Below are positions 1 to 8,061 of a DNA stretch of 64,000 nucleotides, one piece after another. The stretch's first letter is position 1; each line of letters starts with the position of its first letter. Made by a program: the position numbers and the translations under genes. The notes beneath the pieces were generated by a model that saw nothing but the letters and a program-made list of their open reading frames with translations, had not been told where the DNA came from and made no database searches. The stretch lies in contig NZ_PKFQ01000001.1 in assembly GCF_002939475.1 (NCBI RefSeq), positions 5,329,001-5,393,000 of the forward strand. Direction: 5' to 3'. Origin of the DNA: Streptomyces cinnamoneus (GTDB lineage Bacteria; Actinomycetota; Actinomycetes; Streptomycetales; Streptomycetaceae).

Positions 1-74
1 GGCACCCAGCCGTCCCCACTCGACCGGCCGGCCGCACCCCCGTCCGCCCCCGGCCCGACCCCTGGAGAGAGCCG

Positions 75-1319
75 ATGGAACGTCCGACCTGTCCCGTCGC
101 CATCGACCCCGCCGGCCGTGACATCCACGGCGAGGCAGCCCGCATCCGCGCCCACGGCCCGGCGGTCCCCGTGGAGCTTCCTGGTGGCGTGGTGGCATGG
201 TCGGTGAACGGCCAGGCGCTGCTGAAGCGCCTGCTCACCGACCCGCGCGTCTCCAAGGACCCGCGCCGGCACTGGCCCGCCTGGGCCGCCGGCGAGATCT
301 CCCCCGAATGGCCCCTCTACACCTGGGTCGCGGTGCGGAACATGTTCACCGCCTACGGCAGCGAGCACAAAAGGCTCCGCACCCTCGTCTCCAAGGCCTT
401 CACCGCCCGCCGCACCGCCGCCCTGCGCCCCCGCGTCGAACAGATGACCGTCGACCTCCTCGACGGCCTCGCGGCCACGCCGCCCGGTGAGGTCGTCGAC
501 CTGCGCGAGGCCTACGCCTACCCCATCCCCATCCAGGTGATCTGCGAGCTGTTCGGCGTCGACGACGAGGAGACCCGCGAGGGCCTGCGCCACTGCGTCG
601 ACTCGATCTTCCACACCTCGGCCACGCCCGACGAGGTCACCGCCACCTACGCCGAGCTGTACCGGCTCCTGGGCGGCCTCGTCGCCGCCAAGCGCGAACA
701 GCCCGGCGACGACATGACCAGCGTCCTGATCTCCGCGCGCGACGACGACACCCCCTCGGACGGCACCCAGCTGACCGAGCAGGAGCTCGTCGACACCCTC
801 CTCCTCATGATCGGCGCCGGTCACGAGACCACCGTCAACCTCCTCGACAACGCCATCCACGCCCTGCTCACCCACCCCGAGCAGCTCGCCCACGTCCGCG
901 AGGGCAGGGCCGGCTGGGGCGACGTGATCGAGGAGACGCTGCGCGCCCAGGCGCCCGTCGCCAACCTGCCCCTGCGCTACGCCGTGGAGGACATCGAGCT
1001 CGACGGCGGGGTGACCCTCCGCAAGGGCGACGCGATCCTCGCCTCGTACGCCGCCGCGGGCCACGACCCGGCGCTCTACGGTGACGACGGAGCCCGTTTC
1101 GATGTGAGACGTGCCACCAAGGAACACCTCTCCTTCGGGCACGGCGTCCACTTCTGCCTGGGCGCCCCGCTGGCCCGCCTGGAGGCGGGCATCGCGCTGC
1201 CCGCGCTCTTCGCACGCTTCCCCGGCATGGCGCTCGCCGTGGCCCCCGACGAACTGCGTCAGGTGGACTCTTTCATCTCCAACGGCCACCGGACGCTGCC
1301 GGTGCGGCTCCGGCCGTGA
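75..1319 (+). CDS. Cytochrome P450
   Basis: A 414-residue soluble bacterial P450, the normal length for the CYP105/107-type enzymes of actinomycetes, expected to hydroxylate or epoxidise a small molecule using electrons from ferredoxin. The I-helix oxygen-activation motif GAGHETT, the K-helix ExxR motif (EETLR) and the heme loop FGHGVHFCLG are all present; the heme-ligating cysteine is residue 361. The start is ATG preceded by GGAGAGAG. No ferredoxin or biosynthetic partner lies in the visible window, so the substrate cannot be guessed. The stop codon lies inside the first copy of a 23-bp direct repeat. The upstream 74 bases show nothing recognisable except the ribosome site. Confidence 0.93.
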   Translation: MERPTCPVAIDPAGRDIHGEAARIRAHGPAVPVELPGGVVAWSVNGQALLKRLLTDPRVSKDPRRHWPAWAAGEISPEWPLYTWVAVRNMFTAYGSEHKRLRTLVSKAFTARRTAALRPRVEQMTVDLLDGLAATPPGEVVDLREAYAYPIPIQVICELFGVDDEETREGLRHCVDSIFHTSATPDEVTATYAELYRLLGGLVAAKREQPGDDMTSVLISARDDDTPSDGTQLTEQELVDTLLLMIGAGHETTVNLLDNAIHALLTHPEQLAHVREGRAGWGDVIEETLRAQAPVANLPLRYAVEDIELDGGVTLRKGDAILASYAAAGHDPALYGDDGARFDVRRATKEHLSFGHGVHFCLGAPLARLEAGIALPALFARFPGMALAVAPDELRQVDSFISNGHRTLPVRLRP

Positions 1320-1382
1320 GACGGACCACTTGCCGGCCGTGAGACGGACCGCTCGCCGGCCGGCCGTGAGACGGACCACTTG
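1310..1382. repeat. Three 23-bp direct repeats over the P450 stop
   Basis: Three copies of a 23-bp unit beginning ccggccgtgagacgg lie at 1310-1332, 1333-1355 and 1360-1382. The first two are directly adjacent and the third follows after 4 bp. Copies 1 and 3 are identical; copy 2 differs at two bases. The first copy contains the last codons and TGA of the P450 gene, so the gene's 3' end has been multiplied downstream, probably by slippage. Confidence 0.9.
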
Positions 1383-1390
1383 CTTTACCC

Positions 1391-1423
1391 GCCCGGCGCC
1401 GTCCTCCCAGGTCGGCGCCGGGC
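1391..1423 (+). terminator. Terminator after the P450 gene
   Basis: A perfect 10-bp stem, gcccggcgcc (1391-1400) with ggcgccgggc (1414-1423), has a 13-nt loop and is followed by ttctt. It is placed to end the P450 transcript before the permease gene. Confidence 0.75.
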
Positions 1424-1493
1424 TTCTTAACGCGCCCTTAACGGATCCCGGGCCCTTCGGGTAGCCGGGTGGGCGACATCGATACCGAACCCT

Positions 1494-1507
1494 TACGATC
1501 CTCTGCG
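1494..1507 (+). promoter_or_regulatory. Probable leaderless promoter of the permease gene
   Basis: A -10 type hexamer TACGAT lies at 1494-1499, exactly 7 nt before the GTG start at 1507. There is no purine-rich ribosome site upstream of that GTG. This is the arrangement expected when transcription starts at the first base of the start codon, as is common in actinomycetes. The -35 element is not convincing. Confidence 0.5.
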
Positions 1508-3558
1508 TGTCCAAACTGACCGACCTGCCGAAACGGATCCTCATCGGCCGGGCGCTGCACAGCAACAAGCTCGGGGAGACCCTGCTCCCCAAGCGCATCG
1601 CCCTGCCGGTCTTCGCCTCCGACCCGCTCTCCTCCGTGGCGTACGCGCCGGGCGAAGTGCTGCTCGTCCTCTCCGCGGCAGGCGTGTCCGCCTACCACTT
1701 CAGCCCGTGGATCGCCGTGGCGGTCGTGGTGCTGATGTTCACGGTGGTCGCCTCGTACCGCCAGAACGTCCACGCCTACCCCAGCGGCGGTGGCGACTAC
1801 GAGGTCGCCAACGTCAACCTCGGCCCCAAGGCCGGCCTCACCGTCGCCAGCGCCCTGCTCGTCGACTACGTCCTGACCGTCGCGGTCTCCATCGCCTCCG
1901 GCATCGAGAACCTCGGCTCCGCCATCCCCTTCGTCGTCGAGCACAAGACGGCCTGCGCCATCGCGGTCATCGTCCTGCTCACCCTGATGAACCTGCGCGG
2001 CGTCAGGGAGTCGGGCAAGCTCTTCGCGATCCCCACCTACGTATTCGTCGGCGGCGTCTTCCTGATGATCGCCTGGGGTGCCTACCGCGGCCTGATCGCG
2101 GGGGACACGATGAAGGCCCCCACCGCCGACTACACCATCAGCGCCGAGCACCAGGGGCTGGCGGGCTTCGCGCTCGTCTTCCTGCTGCTGCGCGCCTTCT
2201 CCTCCGGCTGCGCCGCCCTCACCGGCGTCGAGGCCATCAGCAACGGCGTGCCCGCCTTCCGCAAGCCGAAGTCGAAGAACGCCGCCACCACCCTGGCCCT
2301 CATGGGCGGCCTGGCCGTCACCATGTTCTGCGGCATCATCGCCCTGGCCATGGTCACCAAGGTCCGCATGGCCGAGGAGCCGGCCACCCACCTGCTGAAC
2401 AACGGCACCCCGGTCGGCGAGGAGTACACCCAGAACCCGGTGATCTCCCAGGTCGCCGAGGCGGTCTTCGGCGGCGGCTCGTTCCTCTTCATCCTGCTCG
2501 CCGCCGCCACCGCCCTGGTCCTGTTCCTGGCCGCCAACACCGCCTACAACGGCTTCCCGCTGCTCGGCTCGATCCTGGCCCAGGACCGCTACCTGCCCCG
2601 CCAGCTGCACACCCGCGGCGACCGGCTGGCCTTCTCCAACGGCATCGTGCTCCTCGCCGGCGCCGCGGCCGTCCTGACCTACATCTACGGGGCCGACTCG
2701 ACGAAGCTGATCCAGCTCTACATCGTCGGCGTCTTCGTCTCCTTCACCCTGAGCCAGACCGGCATGGTCCGGCACTGGAACCGCCTGCTGGCCGGCGAGA
2801 CCGACCCGGGCAAGCGCCGCCAGATGATCCGCTCCCGGGCGATCAACACCTTCGGCGCCTTCCTCACCGGCCTCGTCCTCGTCGTCGTGCTGCTGACGAA
2901 GTTCACGCACGGCGCCTGGGTCGCCCTCCTCGGCATGGTGATCTTCTACGCCACCATGACCGCCATCCGGAAGCACTACGACCGGGTGGCCGACGAGATC
3001 GCCGCCGAGGAGGCGCCGGGCGACGAGACCGTACGGCCCTCCCGCGTGCACTCGATCGTCCTCGTCTCCAAGGTCCACAAGCCGACCCTGCGCGCCCTGG
3101 CCTACGCCAAGCTCATGCGCTCCGACACGCTCGAAGCGCTCAGCATCAGTGTCGACCCGGTCGAGACCAAGGCGCTGCGCGAGGAGTGGCACCGCCGCAA
3201 CATCGACGTGCCGCTGAAGATCCTCGACTCGCCCTACCGCGAGATCACCCGGCCCGTCATCGACTACGTCAAGGGCCTGCGCAAGGAGAGCCCGCGCGAC
3301 GCGGTCAGCGTCTTCATCCCCGAGTACGTCGTCGGCCACTGGTACGAGCACCTGCTGCACAACCAGAGCGCCCTGCGCCTCAAGGGCCGGCTGCTCTTCA
3401 CGCCCGGCGTGATGGTCACGTCCGTGCCGTGGCAGCTGGACTCCTCCGAGGTGGCCCGCAAGCGAGCCCGCAAGCGCGCCGAGTGGAACGCGCCGGGTTC
3501 GGTGCGGCGCGGGCCGGTGACGCAGCCGAAGAAGGAGAAGGCGGCGACGAAGAAGTAG
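1507..3558 (+). CDS. KimA-like APC-superfamily permease
   Basis: A 683-residue polytopic membrane protein with about twelve hydrophobic segments in residues 30-490, followed by a hydrophilic cytoplasmic tail of about 190 residues. The N-terminal signature FASDPLSSVAYAPGE resembles the KimA/YdaO group of APC transporters, in which KimA of Bacillus is a proton-coupled K+ importer; amino-acid transport remains possible. Actinobacteria such as Mycobacterium (Rv2689c-Rv2692) commonly keep this gene next to the RNA methyltransferase found downstream here and to two TrkA-type K+ genes. That pairing supports an ion-transport role, but the TrkA genes are absent and a P450 sits upstream. The basic, lysine-rich C-terminus ends in EKAATKK. 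Confidence 0.85.
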   Translation: MSKLTDLPKRILIGRALHSNKLGETLLPKRIALPVFASDPLSSVAYAPGEVLLVLSAAGVSAYHFSPWIAVAVVVLMFTVVASYRQNVHAYPSGGGDYEVANVNLGPKAGLTVASALLVDYVLTVAVSIASGIENLGSAIPFVVEHKTACAIAVIVLLTLMNLRGVRESGKLFAIPTYVFVGGVFLMIAWGAYRGLIAGDTMKAPTADYTISAEHQGLAGFALVFLLLRAFSSGCAALTGVEAISNGVPAFRKPKSKNAATTLALMGGLAVTMFCGIIALAMVTKVRMAEEPATHLLNNGTPVGEEYTQNPVISQVAEAVFGGGSFLFILLAAATALVLFLAANTAYNGFPLLGSILAQDRYLPRQLHTRGDRLAFSNGIVLLAGAAAVLTYIYGADSTKLIQLYIVGVFVSFTLSQTGMVRHWNRLLAGETDPGKRRQMIRSRAINTFGAFLTGLVLVVVLLTKFTHGAWVALLGMVIFYATMTAIRKHYDRVADEIAAEEAPGDETVRPSRVHSIVLVSKVHKPTLRALAYAKLMRSDTLEALSISVDPVETKALREEWHRRNIDVPLKILDSPYREITRPVIDYVKGLRKESPRDAVSVFIPEYVVGHWYEHLLHNQSALRLKGRLLFTPGVMVTSVPWQLDSSEVARKRARKRAEWNAPGSVRRGPVTQPKKEKAATKK

Positions 3559-3564
3559 CGCGTC

Positions 3565-3636
3565 GCGTCGTGGGGGAGACGCCGGGGTAGCGGAAGCAGC
3601 GCGTCGTAGGGGAGACGGCGGCGAGGCGGAAGCAGA
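3565..3636. repeat. Tandem 36-bp imperfect duplication
   Basis: Two head-to-tail 36-bp copies (3565-3600 and 3601-3636), beginning gcgtcgt and ending gcggaagcag, match at 30 of 36 positions. They fill half of the gap between permease and methyltransferase genes. The function is unknown; it may be an expanded intergenic spacer. Confidence 0.7.
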
Positions 3637-3804
3637 GCCTCGCGCAGGAGGAGCCGGCGACGGGGGAGTAGCGCGTCGCGGGTGAGGTGCGGCGGGACGT
3701 AGACTGGACGGCTGTTGTCCAGCGGGTCCCGCCGCACTTCCTTTTCCGCTGTTTCTACAGTTTTCCCACTGTCTCAACTGTTTCTACGTACTGGAGCCGG
3801 CCGC

Positions 3805-5133
3805 ATGTCGATGGAACCGCAGGAATCGCTGGTCGGCGAGGAGTACGAGGTCGAGGTCGGCCCGGTGGCCCACGGCGGCCACTGTGTCGCCCGTACGGAG
3901 TCGGGCCGCGTCCTCTTCGTCCGGCACGCGCTGCCGGGCGAGCGAGTGATCGCGCGGGTGACGGAGGGCGAGGAGACGTCCCGCTTCCTGCGGGCGGACG
4001 CGGTGGAGGTGCTGGAGGCGTCCAAGGACCGCGTCGAGGCCCCCTGCCCCTTCTCGGGCCCCGGCAAGTGCGGCGGCTGCGACTGGCAGCACGCCAAGCC
4101 CGGCGCTCAGCGCCGCTTCAAGGGCGAGGTCATCGCCGAACAGCTCCAGCGCCTCGCGGGCCTCACCCCGGAGGAGGCCGGCTGGGACGGCACGGTGATG
4201 CCGGCCGAGGGCGACAAGCTCCCGGCGGGCCAGGTCCCGGCCTGGCGCACCCGCGTGCAGTACGCGATCGACGCCGAGGGCCACGCGGGCCTGCGCAAGC
4301 ACCGCTCGCACGAGGTCCAGGTCATCGACCGCTGCCTGATCGCCGCGCCGGGCGTGAGCGAGCTGGGCGTCGAGAAGCGCGAGTGGCCGCAGATCGCCTC
4401 GGTGGAGGCCATCGCGTCGTCGGGTTCGGCGGACCGCCAGGTGATCCTGACCCCGAAGCCGGGCGGCCGCCTGCCGATCGTGGAGCTGGACAAGCCGGTG
4501 TCGGTGCTGCGGGTGGGGGAGAAGGACGGCCGCGTCCACCGCGTCCACGGCCGCCCCTTCGTCCGCGAGCGCGCCGACGGCCGCACCTACCGCGTGGGCG
4601 AGGGCGGCTTCTGGCAGGTCCACCCCCAGGCGGCCGACACCCTCGTCCAGGCCGTGATGCAGGGCCTGATGCCGCGCAAGGGCGACATGGCCCTCGACCT
4701 CTACTGCGGCGTGGGCCTCTTCGCGGGCGCGCTGGGCGAGCGCGTGGGCGAGAAGGGCGCGGTGCTGGGCATCGAGTCGGGCAAGCGCGCGGTGGAGGAC
4801 GCCCGCCACAACCTCCAGGACCTGGACCGCGTCCGCATCGAGCACGGCAAGGTCGAGGACGTCATGCCGCGCACGGGCATCAACAACGCGGACATCGTCG
4901 TCCTCGACCCCCCGCGCGCGGGCGCCGGCAAGAAGACGGTCCACCACCTGGCGTCGCTGGGGGCCCGCCGCATCGCTTATGTGGCCTGCGACCCGGCGGC
5001 ACTGGCCCGGGACCTCAAGTACTTCTCGGAGGTGGGGTACCGGGTGGTGAAGCTGCGGGCGTTCGACTTGTTCCCGATGACCCATCATGTGGAGTGCGTC
5101 GCGATCCTCAAGCCCACGGGAAACCCTGCCTGA
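3805..5133 (+). CDS. TRAM-domain RNA (uracil-5-)methyltransferase, TrmA/RlmD family
   Basis: A 442-residue SAM-dependent enzyme expected to methylate C5 of a uridine in rRNA or tRNA. An N-terminal TRAM fold (residues 8-72) is followed by the iron-sulfur cysteines C81, C89 and C92. A SAM-binding loop (LDLYCGVGLFAG) comes next, then the DPPRAGAGKK motif and the catalytic nucleophile C395 in YVACDPAAL. I chose ATG 3805, with CTGGAG 9 nt upstream, over an in-frame start at 3715 that lies in non-coding-looking sequence. The gene pairs with the permease upstream, as in mycobacteria. Its last 15 or so codons (from 5086) recur in a diverged copy at 31798, which marks this 3' end as an integration site. 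The present C-terminus was probably supplied by the incoming element. Confidence 0.92.
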   Translation: MSMEPQESLVGEEYEVEVGPVAHGGHCVARTESGRVLFVRHALPGERVIARVTEGEETSRFLRADAVEVLEASKDRVEAPCPFSGPGKCGGCDWQHAKPGAQRRFKGEVIAEQLQRLAGLTPEEAGWDGTVMPAEGDKLPAGQVPAWRTRVQYAIDAEGHAGLRKHRSHEVQVIDRCLIAAPGVSELGVEKREWPQIASVEAIASSGSADRQVILTPKPGGRLPIVELDKPVSVLRVGEKDGRVHRVHGRPFVRERADGRTYRVGEGGFWQVHPQAADTLVQAVMQGLMPRKGDMALDLYCGVGLFAGALGERVGEKGAVLGIESGKRAVEDARHNLQDLDRVRIEHGKVEDVMPRTGINNADIVVLDPPRAGAGKKTVHHLASLGARRIAYVACDPAALARDLKYFSEVGYRVVKLRAFDLFPMTHHVECVAILKPTGNPA

Positions 5134-5240
5134 CCTGCGGTTTTACCCGGTGTGCATTATGTGCGCTATGGGCGTTAGGGGCGAAATTCTGACGCTGAAA
5201 TGACGCTCGTGACGCTCTCCTGACGCTCGTATGACGCTCG
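5086..5240. other. Putative attachment site (left): core plus arm repeats
   Basis: The core catgtggagtgcgt (5086-5099) lies in the last codons of the methyltransferase gene and is repeated at 31798-31811. Downstream are ctgacctgcggttt (5130-5143, repeated at 31751-31764), gcgctatgggcgtta (5163-5177, repeated at 31866-31880), and five TGACGCT units between about 5190 and 5240. The 20-mer ctgacgctcgtatgacgctc at 5220-5239 recurs exactly at 31690-31709. Shared direct repeats on both sides of a core inside a conserved gene 3' end are the architecture of a tyrosine-integrase attachment site. This would be the junction between chromosome and element, carrying one arm. Confidence 0.65.
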
Positions 5241-5261
5241 TCGGGAGGGTGGTCGGAGGGC

Positions 5262-5310
5262 ACAAAACCGCCCGTCGACTGGGCTTTGAGTCCGGTTGGC
5301 GGGCGGTTGT
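5262..5310 (+). terminator. Terminator after the RNA methyltransferase
   Basis: aaccgcccg (5266-5274) pairs perfectly with cgggcggtt (5300-5308) around a 25-nt loop that can itself fold. It follows the arm repeats and is matched by a stronger hairpin at the same relative place after the duplicate at 31798. The stretch 5311-5515 shows no gene. Confidence 0.65.
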
Positions 5311-5515
5311 GTTGGGCAGGCGAAGGGCCTGCCCAGGGTGCACGACGCCGTTCCCGAAGTCCTTTGACGTGCGCTCACGCCTCCGGAAACAATCCTGTCC
5401 CCGCGGATCGTTGTGATCCGCGAGGACGAGGGGGACGGGTGTCGAGTCTGAGGTTGTTCAACGTCTGTCAACGGCCTCGTAGTGCTCCCCGGAGGCGGCC
5501 AGTAATCTGCCCCGC

Positions 5516-5710
5516 CCGCTCGACGAAGACCAGCTTGTACCGTGCACCGGCACCGATCGCCCGCTTCCGCTGCCGGTCGGGCAGCCTCGTCTCGTGACGG
5601 GCCTGCCAGACCGGGCCAGCTTCCCTCACCAGCACGGCGATCCCTTCAGGCGACAGCCCCGTGATCCGCCGATCCGCACCGATCGCCTCACGAACACCAA
5701 CCCCCACCAT
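5516..5710 (-). pseudogene. N-terminal fragment of an IS5-type transposase
   Basis: About 65 residues read leftward from the ATG at 5710. The stretch RLPDRQRKRAIGAGARYKL, followed by VFVER, is typical of the N-terminus of the IS5-group transposases common in Streptomyces. Similarity stops after VFVER, and no central or catalytic part follows. It is therefore a truncated remnant that cannot move by itself. The middle and C-terminal part of the same kind of transposase occurs separately at 12547-13230 on the other strand; the two do not join. Bases 5711-5900 hold nothing recognisable. Confidence 0.55.
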
Positions 5711-5900
5711 GCCCCGACTAACGACTGACCATCACACCGGCCACGCTAACCACGCACGAGGTCGCAGGGCAGGGGTGTCCCGACTGGGATACGCCGCTAT
5801 TAGAGGCGCCTATCAGGGAATGGCAACCGTTGGCCGGCGAGGTGCATTGCCGGGCCAGATGTCCCGACTGCTGCGACGGCGCCGTCAGGCGTCGGATCGC

Positions 5901-6650
5901 TCAGCGGTAGCGGGCGGCCTGGCGGCGCCGGGAGGGCTCCGTCACGTCGGGTACCACCCCGGCCCCCGCGCCCGGAGTGTCGTCCCAAGTCCGGATCTTG
6001 GCCGCGACCCGCGCCAGACGCGCGTCGCCCGGCGGCACGATGAGGTAGAACAGGCCCTCGTAGGGGCGGCGGTCGTCGCCACCCCAGCGGACGACACCTT
6101 CGGTGTCAGCGACGATGTCACGGATAATCAGCTGCTGTGCCGTGGTGAATCCGCCCCGAACTCCAGGCGGGTAGAAATTTGGGCGGATGACGACGGCGGT
6201 GCCGGAAGCCTGGTTCGACTCCGGGAGCCGGCTGTCGCGGGCCGCCGACGGTGCCACCCAGCCCTCGAGCAGATTTGGTTCGTCGTGCAGGCCGAGCGTG
6301 TCGATCTCGTAGTGGAAGCGGCGGATCACATGAACCAGGACTGTCTCGGGATCGCCCATGCGCACGGAGACGTTCAGGCCAGTGCCCGCTACGTGACGGG
6401 TCACGATGTCACCGCCGTCGTCGGCGGCCTTCTGCATCTCCCATCCGTTGGCAGACGGTCGGCTGGTGAGAAGCCGGCGCCGCCGGGCTCCGACGCGGCG
6501 CAGGGCCTCCTTCAGTTCGTCATTGTTGAGGGGCTGTGGTGTGGCGGCGGCCGGGGTGGCGAGGAGTCCGGTGGAGGCGAGGCTTACGGCGGCGGTGATA
6601 CCGGCCGCGGCGGTGAGAGCGTGTCTACGGGTTATGCCGGTGGGGCTCAA
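5901..6650 (-). CDS. Exported M15-peptidase-like protein with degenerate zinc site
   Basis: A 249-residue protein read from TTG 6650, which lies 4 nt after the stop of the gene upstream and has GAAAGG 9 nt ahead. The N-terminus TRRHALTAAAGITAAVSLA is a twin-arginine signal peptide ending near ATPAAA. The C-terminal half carries SNQASGTAVVIRP and VVRWGGDDRR, which match the SNHASGTAxDI and WGGDW segments of M15 (D-Ala-D-Ala carboxypeptidase-like) proteins. However, the zinc-binding His is Gln, the Asp is Val, and the final MHF-type motif reads LFY. I therefore infer an M15-type fold that has lost catalysis and may bind cell wall. It is the last gene of a leftward group with the two broken genes upstream. 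Confidence 0.6.
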   Translation of the reverse strand: MSPTGITRRHALTAAAGITAAVSLASTGLLATPAAATPQPLNNDELKEALRRVGARRRRLLTSRPSANGWEMQKAADDGGDIVTRHVAGTGLNVSVRMGDPETVLVHVIRRFHYEIDTLGLHDEPNLLEGWVAPSAARDSRLPESNQASGTAVVIRPNFYPPGVRGGFTTAQQLIIRDIVADTEGVVRWGGDDRRPYEGLFYLIVPPGDARLARVAAKIRTWDDTPGAGAGVVPDVTEPSRRRQAARYR

Positions 6651-6654
6651 CGGG

Positions 6655-7138
6655 TCAGCCTTTCTTCCGTGGTGTCGTGCGCTGCTTGTAGTGGAGAACG
6701 ACGGAGGTGAGGGTGCAGATGAGCGCGAGCAGCAGAAAGAGAGCGACGGTTGGGTTGATGTAGCCGGGGATGACAATGGAGTAGTCGTGGCCGTTCGATG
6801 CCTCGCACACGAGACGCAGCGGGATGAAGTCGCCTCGACGGCCGACCAGGGTCGGTGTTCCCGCGGGGCGCTGCCGCTCGCACCTTTCGGCCAGTTCCTG
6901 GTCTTCGAGGAAGAGGAGGTGGAGACATCCCCACAAGTAGACGGCGAGCGCGGCGGCGGCCGTCAGCAGGGACAGGTCCCGCCATAGGCGGAAGGGGGGT
7001 GTATCCCCGGCGGGCCTGTGGGGTAAGCCTCGAGCACAGGTACCCGGTGAGGCTCAGCAGGGCCGCCGCGCCGGTGCTCAGGATGGCGAGCAGGGCTGCG
7101 AAGTTGTGTCCTTGCCAGGGGTTGGATGCCGTGATCAT
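6655..7138 (-). pseudogene. Small membrane protein with a frameshift at a G run
   Basis: Two overlapping reading frames together make a plausible single protein of about 160 residues. The first part, from ATG 7138, has a hydrophobic segment (AALLAILSTGAAALLSLTGY) and continues to about 7000. The second frame then gives TPPFRLWRDLSLLTAAAALA, another hydrophobic stretch, a soluble loop, and a last membrane segment (VALFLLLALICTLTSVV). The switch falls at the run of six G at 6994-6999, so it is either a real slippage mutation or a sequencing error. The gene starts next to the stop of the upstream gene and ends 4 nt before the M15-like gene. The family is not recognised. Confidence 0.55.
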
Positions 7139-7144
7139 GACCTG

Positions 7145-8061
7145 TCAGGATTCGCGGATGATGCGGTTGTACTTCTCGAAGATGGCGTAGAGGGGCATCC
7201 GCAGCTTCGCGTCGGAGATGGCCTGGTCGCCGAAGCCCTGGTAGCGGCGGAGGATTTCGAAGGTCTCGGTGTCGGTGTAGTCGAGTGCCGGGCGGCGTAT
7301 AGGGGCCTCGGCATGGTCGCCTGCCTTGCCGTCGGCTGCCCAGATGTGCAGGTGTGGAATGGTGCTCAGATTGAACACGTTGTCCTGGTTGACCTTCTGC
7401 CACATCGCCCATCTGTCGCGTTCGGAGGTCGCATCGAGGATGTCGCCCTCCAGGAGCCCTGAACGGATCGAATTGTTCCGCGACAGGATGCACGTACGCC
7501 CCGACACTTTGGCGACGCCGGTGCTGCTGTCGACCAACTTGTTGACGCCCGGCAGGTCCTTGCCCCAGTCGGGGATTTTGCCGGTGTGGTAGAGCACCAC
7601 CCCCGCGTCCTCGACTACATCCTTGTAGCTGTAGTGGCAGAACTCCCAGAACGCCGACGTCTGGATGAGAGCCTTACGCATGCGGTACCTGCGGGACGCC
7701 GAGGAGATGGCTGCGTCAGCGCTCATGATCGTTTCGAGGCACTGCTGCCGGGTGTAGACGTATCCCGTGCCCCCGGGCCTCCCGATCGATGCCATGTACT
7801 CGTCGGCCTCCTTGAGCAGGGCGGACCAGTAGCTCAGGTTGAAGCCGATGTCGAGCTTCTGGGACGGAGCGGGGTAGAAGTCGCCCTGTCCTGTGTCTCG
7901 TCCGGAGGCGATGTTGTTGTCGATCTCGATCTTGCTGTCACCGGAGCCGATCGTCTTGGTGGCGATCTGGTCGAAGGCCCAGTTTTCCGGCATCGTGTAG
8001 CCGAGGTTGCCGGAGAAGCCCGACGACATGTCGGAGACGAAACTGGTGTCCGCGTAGCCTT
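7145..8061 (-). pseudogene. Unknown protein, 3' part, cut off by an ISAs1 insertion
   Basis: About 305 in-frame codons at the 3' end of a gene whose 5' part is interrupted by the insertion sequence at 8062-9435. The protein begins within EGYADTSFVSDMSSG and ends in FEKYNRIIRES. It has no signal peptide or membrane segment in the remaining part and no catalytic motif that I recognise. Codon use is normal for the region, so the break is recent. A short stretch beyond the insertion (9436-9534) reads as more of the same gene but does not rejoin in frame, suggesting extra loss at the junction. It was probably first in an operon with the small membrane protein and the M15-like protein. Confidence 0.65.

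Noticed and set aside
1438..3777. 779-codon open frame antisense to the permease gene
   Set aside because: It mirrors a real membrane-protein gene with clear family motifs. Its own translation is low-complexity Asp/Gly/Arg-rich, the usual antisense shadow in GC-rich DNA.
5134..5515. Search for a tRNA gene as integration target at the left site
   Set aside because: No cloverleaf could be drawn. The repeats match the methyltransferase gene end instead.
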